In this document: positions 39,309 through 49,822 of the stretch, one piece after another | Layout of the letters: every line of letters starts with the position of its first letter | Position numbering within the stretch: position 1 is the stretch's first letter | DNA from: Elysia chlorotica | Lineage: Eukaryota; Mollusca; Gastropoda; Plakobranchidae | Direction of reading: 5' to 3' | DNA: 64,000 bases | Assembly: GCA_003991915.1 (NCBI GenBank) | Contig: RQTK01000024.1 | Location: forward strand, 271,762-335,761 | Notes under the pieces: generated by a model | Database searches by the model: none | What the model was told of the DNA's origin: nothing | Seen by the model: only the letters and a program-made list of their open reading frames with translations | Program-made: the position numbers and the translations under genes

Positions 39309-40665
39309 ATGCCCCCTCTGTCTTTTTCCTCTTGCCCACAGTAGCCTCTTTGTGAATGTTCCTCTAATTCTCTCTAAGCTTTTCGGCTAAATATTTCCCT
39401 CTACAGCGTCTTTCTTATCTTTCATCGGTATTATGGCTTTGCCTTCTTCTCTTCAAAAGATTCATTACCATTTAATATGGAATCGATTGAAAATCGACAG
39501 TATAGCCTAATGATGATGCCACATCTTAACGAAAAGAAAAAAGAGAGAGATGGCTGTGTAAATAGCATCATAAACTTGGCCATTAGAGTTATACTTACTA
39601 CCTAAACAACCTGATCTTGCTGTTAAAACTATGCGTGTGACGTTAGAAAAATAGAAATGGATTTGGTGTGTGTTATTTTGATGTTTACTTTATTTTGATA
39701 ACACAATTTGCGAATAACACCAAACAATTATAACTGAAATGGTTTAGATTAAAACAGATATATCCGATTGTCACGGTGTTATAGGCAATGTATGTGACAG
39801 GGGCAAATAAAACAGTTCATTTCTAACGAGAACGTTTTAACTATTGCAATTCACGTAATCAAGTTATCCAATTTATGAACTAATTTACTTAGTCTTACAT
39901 ATGTAATAACACTATTGCGGCTTGAACCATATCCCAGAACACAAACCATTTAGGCTACACAATTTTCCAGTAGTATCGTACCCACAATAAAAAGATGCAA
40001 AAATCCCTCCAAAACAAACAATTAAAAAAACACAAGCAGAAAAAGGCAAAAAAAACAACAACCCCAAAACCCAACAACAACCAACAACAACAAACAAACA
40101 AACATAATAATCATAACTGTGAATTGTGAAACTGTATTTTTGTGAAAAATCAGCAAAAACAAAACAACAAAAAGTTAAAATCATTAACATCAGCAACCAT
40201 TGTACATCCATCAATAGAAACAACAAGAAGAACAACTGGTCCAAATAAAGTGACAATACATGACTATACAAATAAAATGGCAATAGTTTATGTCCCTTTT
40301 AAAAACTAAACTTAATTTATGAATTCCGTTCTTCAAACATTATTGTAAAATCTCCAACATTATAACGTGCCGCCCAGCGTGTATGAGAAGGGGTCTAGTC
40401 TAAGGGAAAAAAAGGTAGGAATAATAAATCACCGAGATTTTCTATCACCTCCGGACCCCCTATACACACATCCAAACAGGAACTCACGGCTAATTCAAGG
40501 CGAGAGGACCCTTTACAAGCTAAGGTCTGGAACGCCTTGACCAATGATTAGTGAACTGATTTTCTTGCTTCGCCTGTCATGCAAGGTTATTTTATCGCTT
40601 CGTCTGTCATGAAAGGTCATATTTTGGTGTCGTACCGGGTGAGATACAGGAAAAGAAATGGACAT

Positions 40666-40668
<3 letters not shown>
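39307..40668. other. Non-coding stretch
   Basis: A 123-codon open frame on the - strand (39912-40283) is Phe/Leu/Cys-rich because it reads AAC/AAA-rich DNA backwards; not considered coding. Two short related pieces (TTCGTCTGTCATGAAAGGTC / TTCGCCTGTCATGCAAGGTT) occur at 40568-40620. Confidence 0.35.
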
Positions 40669-40733
<65 letters not shown>

Positions 40734-40787
40734 AAATAAAGAAATAAAACAAGGAGTGACATAAGAAAAAGAGAGGAACAGCCAGAA

Positions 40788-40840
<53 letters not shown>
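40669..40840. repeat. Two (GA)n arrays
   Basis: 40669-40728 (about 30 units) and 40794-40839 (about 22 units), separated by a purine-rich spacer. Confidence 0.95.
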
Positions 40841-40843
<3 letters not shown>

Positions 40844-40990
40844 AAGAAAAATAAGCCATACATGTAGAAATTATGGTGAAACGAGAGGGCGTGAGAAAAT
40901 GCTACGAATCATTTTTAGTTTATTCTGGACACGTGTTTCCTAACATTTCTTACTGGTAAGATTAACTATAAGCAAATTGATACAAACAAA

Positions 40991-41630
40991 ACTTGGTTGC
41001 TATTGTTTTGCTCTAAGTGCCTAGAATTCGTGTGTCTCCCAATGGGATACTGACAACAAGAATAAAGAAAATAATATAAACGAAAACTACGACAACAGCT
41101 GCAGTTACACCAACATGGTGATACCAAGAATTCATAAAGGTAATTTTATTAACCTCTTCAAAATCAAATATTGTTCCTTAAGACAGTCTCTTATTAGGTT
41201 TTACCTCGCATGAATCTCTGTCAGAGCTGAGTATTTATTATGATTTGACATATTGAAAAAAAAACAACTTGACTGCAACATTATCATTAACAACAACAAC
41301 AAATTGATTAAAAAAAAACTTGGTTGCTATTGTTTTGCTCTAAGTGCCTAGAATTCGTGTGTCTCCCAATGGGATACTGACAACAAGAATAAAGAAAATA
41401 ATATAAACGAAAACTACGACAACAGCTGCAGTTACACCAACATGCTGATACCAAGAATTCATAAAGGTAATTTTATTAACCTCTTTAAAATCAAATATTG
41501 TTCCTTAAGACAGTCTTTTATTAGGTTTTACCTCGCATGAATCTCTGTCAGAGTTGAGTATTTATTATGATTTGACATATTGAAAAAACAACAACTTGAC
41601 TGCAACATTATCATTAACAACAACAACAAC
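40991..41630. repeat. 328-bp tandem duplication
   Basis: The unit starting ACTTGGTTGCTATTGTTT occurs at 40991-41318 and again from 41319, with only a few substitutions. Each unit ends in (AAC)n: 4 units in copy 1, and a much expanded array after copy 2. Confidence 0.93.
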
Positions 41631-41633
41631 AGC

Positions 41634-41671
<38 letters not shown>

Positions 41672-41681
41672 AAACAACAGC

Positions 41682-41722
<41 letters not shown>

Positions 41723-41765
41723 AGACGTGTTCAACAACAACAATGTGATCAACAACAACAACAAC
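41616..41765. repeat. Expanded (AAC)n array
   Basis: About 45 AAC units with a few interruptions (AGC, AAAAAC, GACGTGTTC, AATGTGATC). Confidence 0.95.
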
Positions 41766-43471
41766 ACATCCAATATTAGCACTACCAATAGCAAAAATAA
41801 AGAGAGACAGACGATTAATCGAATCTCGGTGGTGTTGCTTTTAGCCACTTACCTTCAAAAAAAATTATCCGTAGCGATCAATGACAATTTGTCAATGGCT
41901 ATCCGTTGATTATACACTAAACGTTTTTAGCCGAGTAGACTTCATTTATAATTATATTTTCTTAAATATAAACTTTTACATATTTTCAAACGAAAAACAA
42001 CGAAAATTAAAGATGAACTTTTACATGATTTTCCCCTAAGTCCGAACGTAATCCTGGAAGATAGTGGGATAATTCTTAAAGTTTCCATAAACCACATAGA
42101 ATATAGATTACGGCACCCTGCAACGATCTAAATCTAGATGTAAATCCATAGTTGATATGAATGCAATAGCCCATCGCAAAATGGTTGGAAGAAGCTCAAG
42201 CGTTCCATAATGACAGCCCTCACAAAATAATGGCAATAAAACGGAGGGGAGAAATGACTTGGAAATCTAGACTACCCCTCACTAGATCTGAAACTGGGTG
42301 CCTAACAAAAGACGCTCAAGCTGAAATGGCAGAAAGCTGTCAAAGGGAGGTCCGTTTTATGTGCGTGGTGCGCTATTACAAGTTCGCCGTTAGTTTTAAG
42401 AGATCGGGCCCTGTGGGATTCTTTATCGCTCATTTAAATGTTGATGTTAACTTTCCTATCATGAGCTACATTTGTATGCTGTGTATGATTCACCATTTAT
42501 CTTTTTATCAATCGATCCATCGGTTGAACTATGTATATTAACGTAATTTTATCATTCGTCGTTTTCGTATTAACCTAGTACAAAAGTCGGCTCTGTCGTG
42601 AAGTGCAGTTTTTAATCACAAACCTTGCGCACAAGTTTAATCCTTTAAGGGGGTCATTGTTTGCTAATTCGATCCATCTTTCTTTTTTCACTTTTGTCTC
42701 AAATAGTGATTTATGAAAAAAATATATTGTACTGATTAGCCTTGCCCTACTAATGAACAAAGATAATTATATATATAAATATCATGGATTACTAAACTAT
42801 TTTATAGTAGTCCTTGATATATAGAAAAAAATTATTAGTATGTTCGTGAATGTTTTTTTGTGTGTCTCTTTTACTTCCTGATTGAGATTCAAAGATAATA
42901 ATAAAAGCCACAGCTCCCAGATCAAAGAACAATCTCCAACCTTCAATGCCAAAAAAATAAAAAGGTGAATTCAACAAATTGTGGGATAATCCGTTGAACT
43001 CTGACCACAGCCGTGATTGCGTTATTTAAAAAAAATGTTTGATGTTCAGAGTGTTGTTTTGCAGTCATGTAAATATAGAAGATGTCAAGAACTGAGGAAC
43101 AGCAATCTTGTTTTTATTTGCACAGGAATAAAAAGTAACCCAGGCAGAACGGAAAAATCGTGCTTGTGGTTTTGAATTGGATAGAGATCAATATCTCTAC
43201 GTATGTTTAGGCGCAGAGAAAATCCTTATAAAAGAGAGAAATACAAATATAGAAGATTGAGACACTGTGAAACAAAAAAGAGGTGAACATAAGAAATCGA
43301 AAGGGGTGCGGAAAGGCAGAAGCTTCAAAATAAAAGAAAGAAATAGTGAGCGAGGGGATGAGAAAACAGCACAAATTAACCGACAAATTAATGTAGATAT
43401 AAATAAATAGTGTAGTTATGAAGATATTGGTGGATAAATAGAAATTTATACAAATAGATAGATCGATATAT
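41766..43471. other. Non-coding stretch
   Basis: A 118-codon open frame at 42185-42541 (+) is the longest non-repetitive one here. It has no splice support or recognised domain. Nothing else was seen. Confidence 0.3.
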
Positions 43472-43711
43472 NNNNNNNNNNNNNNNNNNNNNNNNNNNNN
43501 NNNNNNNNNNNNNNNNNNNNNNNNNNNNNNNNNNNNNNNNNNNNNNNNNNNNNNNNNNNNNNNNNNNNNNNNNNNNNNNNNNNNNNNNNNNNNNNNNNNN
43601 NNNNNNNNNNNNNNNNNNNNNNNNNNNNNNNNNNNNNNNNNNNNNNNNNNNNNNNNNNNNNNNNNNNNNNNNNNNNNNNNNNNNNNNNNNNNNNNNNNNN
43701 NNNNNNNNNNN
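43472..43711. other. Assembly gap (240 N)
   Basis: Run of N. The left flank is GATA-like (ATAGATAGATCGATATAT) and the right flank is purine-rich (AGAGGGGGGAGAAAAAGAG), so the gap probably covers a GATA/GA array like 10896-11180. Confidence 0.98.
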
Positions 43712-44633
43712 AGAGGGGGGAGAAAAAGAGACTAGAGAAAGACAATTAAAAACAAACTTACATTTACATAATTACATATTTCTTACGTGGTGTAAAATCA
43801 CAAACCAAACACACCCGACCTTGGAATGGCGAGATCTTATCCTGCCATCTTCTTTTTATGAGGCCTGGTTTACTCTGGTTGACAGTCCGATTGGGGTACT
43901 CAATAAACACGGATTGCTTGTGAATGACATTAGAACAAGTTTACTTACCACTCTGCAATACACATAGATTAGATGACCTTTGCTATCGGCGTATTGTCAT
44001 CAAAAGGTCAATTCATGTAGGCCTACATCAGAGTAGGCAAGGAACAGAAGAGAGCAAAAAAAAAATAATAATGATAAAAAATAAAGATAAAAAGAAAAAA
44101 GAAAAAATGAAAAAAGGGGTATGAGTTTTCTTTGAGTGGGGAGTAAATAGAAAAAAAAGAGACGAGATAAACTCTTGACCGTAAGTGAAGTAATTAAGCC
44201 ATTACAAAAAAAAAGTCAATAAAAAAATCTGAATGTCATTTCGATATATACAACCCCCCGTAGCTTTGAGATAATGCTGTGCATGCTCCAATGCTCTTTT
44301 CGGAAAGTCCGATGAAGTGGTCGATTTGTTGTAATAATGTTTTACAGGTTCGATATCCTACGTACACTTACACTACAGTAAGTGCACGGCCCACTGACAA
44401 TCTTTAGACAAGGCACACAGACGTGCACAAACATGGTGAAGCTTAGCCAAACAAAGAACACGTCTGATTTTAATCAACGTATCGCAAGATAAACGAATAA
44501 CAAATCAAACTTTAATTTTTTGTATATAATTTTATAATCATAACAAGAGGAGTCAAGATAAAATCACTCTTTTGAATATGAAGCAGTATAAAATTTAAAC
44601 ATACGTTTTGAAAATCACTATTTAAATAAAACT
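43712..44633. other. Non-coding stretch
   Basis: AT-rich with A-rich runs (44060-44160). Nothing recognised. Confidence 0.35.
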
Positions 44634-45861
44634 ACACATCTAATTAAAAGACCCTGTAATGAAAACAGTCATTCTTTTTTTTACCATTGTGAAGTTAAAT
44701 AATGTAATCCATTTCAGAAATAATTTTGTTTATGTTTATTTATAAAAAGATAATAAAGGGTGAATCTACGCAAAGAAGAAAGTAAACCATTTTGGTCTTC
44801 AAGATCCTCCGATTTAAAATATTTCACATATAGTCTCAACTTCTAGAAATAGGATACCTTTGCACCTAACTTTGGCCCTGAATCAATGTAAAGCTATTTT
44901 AACATTTACCAATTGCAATGACTATCTGGTGACTGGGTCGGTCGCCACCTAAACAACTTCATTCATGATAAATAGCAACAAGATAGTAAAAAGAAACCCA
45001 GGTATTCTTTTTGATCAAAATATGTGAATGTCATCATATGTTACTGACCTTTGTAATGAGTTCTATGTCAAATTAGGAAGCATACGAACCTCTTTAGATG
45101 AGAAGATGATCAAGACCCTTGATTTTGTCCAAACTTGTAACTACTGTAACGTTTTACTGGGAGGCATTTACAGCAATTATGCACAACTTGTACATTATCC
45201 TTTTTTTAACAGACAGCCAATGTAAATGGTGAAAGATAGGACTAATGTACTCACGTTTTACTATTTTCAAAATAAGCATTGCTGCGCTATTTTGAACCTT
45301 TTGCAATCGATTAATAGTGTCGTTGGGGAGAGATGCCAGTAAAACGTTACAGTAGTTACAAGTTTGGACAAAATCAAGGGTCTTGATCATCTTCTCATCT
45401 AAAGAGGTTCGTATGCTTCCTAATTTGACATAGAACTCATTACAAAGGTCAGTAACATATGATGACATTCACATATTTTGATCAAAAAGAATACCTGGGT
45501 TTCTTTTTACTATCTTGTTGCTATTTATCATGAATGAAGTTGTTTAGGTGGCGACCGGCCCAGTCACCAGATAGTCATTGCAATTGGTAAATGTTAAAAT
45601 AGCTTTACATTGATTCAGGGCCAAAGTTAGGTGCAAAGGTATCCTATTTCTAGAAGTTGAGACTATATGTGAAATATTTTAAATCGGAGGATCTTGAAGA
45701 CCAAAATGGTTTACTTTCTTCTTTGCGTAGATTCACCCTTTATTATCTTTTTATAAATAAACATAAACAAAATTATTTCTGAAATGGATTACATTATTTA
45801 ACTTCACAATGGTAAAAAAAAAAGAATGACTGTTTTCATTACAGGGTCTTTTAATTAGATG
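44634..45861. repeat. Large inverted repeat (foldback), two arms of about 535 bp
   Basis: The left arm 44634-45168 and right arm about 45325-45861 are near-perfect reverse complements (for example TAAAAGACCCTGTAATGAAA and TTTCATTACAGGGTCTTTTA at the outer ends), with a spacer of about 155 bases. Both arms carry the same CR1-like reverse transcriptase fragment, facing inward. Confidence 0.9.
45154..45530 (-). mobile_element. CR1/L2-like LINE reverse transcriptase C-terminal fragment
   Basis: The - strand reads RNPGILFDQNM, a stop, then SSYVTDLCNEFYVKLGSIR, TCNYCNVLLASLPNDTI, RLQKVQNSAAMLIL and HLHWLSVKKRIMYKL. It matches the known order RNLGVxFD...H/SxVxxVCKxxxYxLRxIxxIR...YCNxLLxGLP...LQxVQNxAAR...LHWLPVxxRIxxKxL of CR1/L2 clade elements. 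It has an in-frame stop near its start; the left arm (about 44985-45168, +) holds a shorter copy. Confidence 0.85.
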
Positions 45862-45930
45862 TTATTATTATATTTATTATCATTTTTTTCCCCAAGATTG
45901 ACAAAGTTTCTATATGATCATTATGAATAT

Positions 45931-45990
45931 CATGTTGGCTCTTTGTCCGTTGTGTCAGAACTCAGATGTATCCTCTCGAACAATCCATTT
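45931..45990 (-). mobile_element. Short LINE C-terminal remnant
   Basis: The - strand reads LFERIHLSSDTTDKEPT beside ATG/ATT-rich sequence, resembling the SDTTDKPA end of the LINE at 27653-27805. Confidence 0.5.
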
Positions 45991-46259
45991 TTAAAGCTTC
46001 CATTTTTTCTTCTTTTTAAGACATTTTCATTTTTACGATAGTTAAGAAGTTGATCACACTAACCTTGGTCAATCCGTTGGTTAAAAAAAAATACAACAAA
46101 AACAAAAAGAAATAAACGCAAAAACTTTTTTATGTAAACAAGTTTTCATTACTGCCTTTTGGTATTCATTTTTTCAATTTTGTTTTCAATAGAATGTTAT
46201 TATGATTGTGTCAAGTTATTGAATGATATATAATCGCAATAGCCAAAGCTATTGTATGG

Positions 46260-46460
46260 ACCTGGGTAAAGGCTTTGCCCTCAGAAAGCGAAGCGCTTTC
46301 TTAGTTAAAAGTCTTCTAGGTCCTTTACGTCGACGGGACCTCAGGGGTACCTGGGTCTATGTGAGTCTAACACAAACCGAACAAGAGCAAGGCTTGAACC
46401 ACAGACCTTCTGCTTTGTAAGCCAATGCTCTACCACAGAGGTACTGCGCCTCCCAACTTG
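46260..46460 (-). mobile_element. tRNA-derived SINE of a second family
   Basis: The - strand head is CTCTGTGGTAGAGCATTGGC, an anticodon-like loop around CTTACAAAG, and box B GTGGTTCAAGCC. T-stem pairing is poor, so it is a SINE rather than a functional tRNA gene. The body has repeats of AAAGCGCTTCGCTTTC type. Confidence 0.65.
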
Positions 46461-46739
46461 ATTATTGTCATCTATATAACCCAATCACTGATCTACCTGG
46501 TACCCTTGTATGCTGTGAGACTAATTTTAATCATTAGTTCACATTTTTTTATCCTTTAACTGTAATAACGATGAAATTACACAGTATAAAAATTATAGGT
46601 CTTCGATCTGAAAATTCTTGTTAAAAACACAGAAGAATACATGATATGAGGTTTAGAATTACATACTGCAGATACGGAAGTGTTACTTAGCTGCCATTTA
46701 TATTTACACATTTATTTTTGTTCCCTTAAAGTCCTTTTA

Positions 46740-47010
46740 CATACACTAGATATGAAATAATGCTAGATGTTGATAGATAGCTATCATAATAGAGATAGAG
46801 AGAAAGAAAAGTAAAAAGAAAAATAAGAGGAGAGACTGGGGAGAATAAAAAGAGATAGATAGGGACAGAACGAGTGAGAGAGAGTAAGACTTAGAAACAG
46901 AGAGACATAAAAAAGAGCGAGAGAGCGAGCGACAGAGAGAGAGAGAGAAATAGCGAGAGGGATAGATAGAGAGAGGAGAAATAGAGAGACCAAGTAGTGT
47001 ATGGTAAGTT
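46740..47010. repeat. Purine-rich (GA)n-like tract
   Basis: Degenerate GA/GATA repeats; Ser/Leu-rich frames on the - strand are not genes. Confidence 0.85.
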
Positions 47011-47040
47011 GTGATCGGAAGAAGACAATCAAACACCAAG

Positions 47041-49695
47041 GCTGTATCTAAATGTATTTTATTGGATATCTATTCAGTTAGTAAAAATTGTACAGAAGGT
47101 TTGATCTATGAATACATTCTTCATGTAGCAGTTGAGTTAAACACTCTTGGTATGACAGCTCACCATGAAGATATTTGCTGCCAAAACTCACCGACATGAA
47201 TCTACAAATTTTGGCTTTCAATAAGTATAAAGCACTTCATTGGGTCAAACAAAAAAATCAAACCTTAAAGATAAACATTGTACTAACAATCTTTGATTTG
47301 ATAAAGAGTGATTAAAGAAAGAATAAATCCGATCAAATTGGCACAAGGAAAGGTCTTCATTCCATTACAAAAATGTATTTACTCATTAATGTGATTTAAA
47401 CATGCACATCCTCGGACATGATTTGCTTTCAGCTGTTGTTTTGTTTATTAAAACAGAGCTTATCAAGACAAGATTCCATCTTAACTTTGAAACGCTTAAG
47501 AAATAAAAAAAAAAAAAGAAAAAGAAAAAAAATACCCATTCATAATAGTAGCATATAGAGAAAGCAAGACACTTTATTTCATCAAGTTTAATACCTTATG
47601 TTTTTTGTAAATGACCTAAAAATTACACATGAAGAGAGCAAATGAATCCATACTGCATGTAATATATAAAATTGTTCAGCCGCATTATGAGTATAAATTA
47701 TAATGTGGACGGAATGTAAGATTAAAGGTATTTTGACTGCATAATAAATAATCTTAAAAAAATTCTAATAAACATTGGCATAAACATTTTTGACAAAGCC
47801 ATTTAAGAAAAAGGCAAAGAGAGACAACAACTACATTCGATCTAATGAAAAAGGGAAAAAAAGGCAACAAGACACCTGTTTACAAAGGGAAGATTGTAAA
47901 ACAGTCAAGAGAAGAGTATTTCCCTTTAAAAAAGTTTAGAAAATAAACTCTACAATGCCAGAGATCTTGCTCACTTAATTTACACATTAGGGCAATTCTG
48001 AGGAAACATGGTAAAGAGAGAAGTAACTGCCAGATACATGTATAGAGAAAATCAAATATGCGATATAACAGAGTTCCTTAATTCAGGCTTTGTTTTACAC
48101 ATCTATTTTGTTTTTAATGTGTTATGAATATAGAAGGAACATATATCTCTTGTTTTGATGATCACACCAGAAATGATCTAAAAAAATCTAAAGGTCCATG
48201 ATATATGACAAACCCATGCAGAATCACATGTTTAGAACCAATATCAGAGAGATAGGTATGTGAAAAAATATGACAGGCAACACCTAGAAAACATGTTGAA
48301 GAAAAAAAAGGTGTAATTATCATTTTAATATGGACGGTTTCTTTTAATACATTTTAATAGCACAAAATCCAACTTTTTTTGCTTTAGTCTCTGAAGTGTA
48401 TCATGATTAATATATCCTTATTCACTGTCACAAATGGAAAGAGGCATTTACCAAAGAATCTATATAAATATCTACAGAGGAGTGAAGATAAAAAAAAAGA
48501 TTTAAAAAAAAAGAAAGAAGATAAAAGACTAAAAAAAAGAAGAAGACAAGTTATTTGAAAGCTAAATTTCCAACAAAAAAAGAAGAAAAAAAGAATATTG
48601 TTTAATACATTACATAGAAGGTTTATATTATCACAGATAAGAGAAGTAGGTATAAACCTACAAACCAGTACAAATGAAACAAAAAGAAGAAACACAAAAA
48701 GGATTTACATCAACCCATACATGATCAACCAATTAGCTGAGAAACTAATAGACTTTGACGCAAACACACAAACAAAACGAGCTCCTAAATTTTGGAAAAA
48801 GTTAGAATCATTCTTAATATTCATCAAATACGAAAAAGGAATGGAAAAAAAAAAAGAAAAAGAAAATTGACTAAAAGTACCTGACGGCAATAGGAAAGCA
48901 GAAGGAAAATGTCGCTATATAAATAAACACTTTTTTACAGGATGCATAGACCAAAGTGAACGGCACTGCATTTCTCAATTTTTGTGGATGGAAAAAACAA
49001 TGCTTGCTGCAAGATACAAAACTTGATATACAAATAAATATGCACTCAGCAAAAAAAAGGCCAGTTGGAGGGATTCAAAATCATGTTACTTACATTATAC
49101 AGTAAAAAAAAAAATACATGGCAAAGTTAAGCAATCTAACTTATTTTAATATCAAATTCAATAAAAAACCAAATTTAAATGACCTCTTTATTTCAACATT
49201 GATGAAGATAACCCATTTTTGGGAGGTATGGTGGGAAATCAGAATTGTTGGAAATAACTTAAGGCAATACTTTGGGTTCATGCTTTAATACATTTTTCAA
49301 CCTAATGATCTAATTAAGGCAAATATCTTTTTTACTGTTTTGACAAAAACATTTTTGCATAATTTGCATCCTTAAGTCCTCAAATGGTACCAAATTTTAC
49401 ACAAAAGCCTGTGTCTCTTAAAAATTAGAAAAAAATAATCTATAACACTATTTCTATGAAGTGTTGCTATCCTGCTAAAGTTTTGTTAATACCAAAGGTA
49501 AACCTTGAGAGAATTTTGTTCTTTCTTTGCCACTGTAAAACAAGCTATTCTAACCTGAATGTTTTAGCATTAAGTTTTCATTCGTAAAAGCATAACAATT
49601 TTCAAACAAAAGCTTAAGAATATATTATACTTTGTTTTGATATGAAAAACTTTGAATGAATTATATTATAACAAACTATGGCTTAGAATGCCTCT
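47041..49695 (-). other. Probable CEP135 3' UTR / downstream flank
   Basis: AT-rich, no recognisable exon, and unusually free of the SINEs and dinucleotide arrays that fill the rest of the window. AATAAA-type signals on the - strand occur at about 49187-49192, 47573-47578 and 47058-47063. The true poly(A) site cannot be chosen from sequence alone. A 90-codon open frame on the + strand (48598-48867) is Lys/Asn-rich and looks like chance. Confidence 0.35.
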
Positions 49696-49822
49696 CTACA
49701 GCACATCTTGAGAGTAGGATGTTGTCTTTGGCGAGTTGGATCTACCTCGATCTTCATCATACAGGTAACTTCGGCGACTGCTGCTTAGCAAGGAGGCATT
49801 TGGGCTTTCAGTTGTCTGGAAT
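49696..49822 (-). CDS. CEP135: CEP135 last coding exon (18) and stop
   Basis: 127 nt including the TAG stop at 49696-49698; acceptor CCCTCAG. It completes the split Arg codon and encodes 41 residues rich in Ser and charged residues (SSSRRSYLYDEDRGRSNSPK...SQDVL). There is no clear human counterpart; it is called from splice phase, codon composition and position. It is compatible only with the proximal (50432) donor of exon 17. Confidence 0.82.

Noticed and set aside
39912..40283. 123-codon hydrophobic open frame on the - strand, superficially a multi-pass membrane protein
   Set aside because: Hydrophobicity comes from reading AAC/AAA-rich DNA in reverse; no conserved pattern.
42185..42541. 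118-codon open frame on the + strand
   Set aside because: No recognised similarity, no splice support, and composition changes along its length.
46360..46450. Possible tRNA gene on the - strand
   Set aside because: Box A and box B are present, but acceptor and T-stem pairing is poor and SINE body sequence follows.
48598..48870. 90-codon Lys/Asn-rich frame on the + strand
   Set aside because: AT-rich region in the probable CEP135 3' flank; no start context or similarity.
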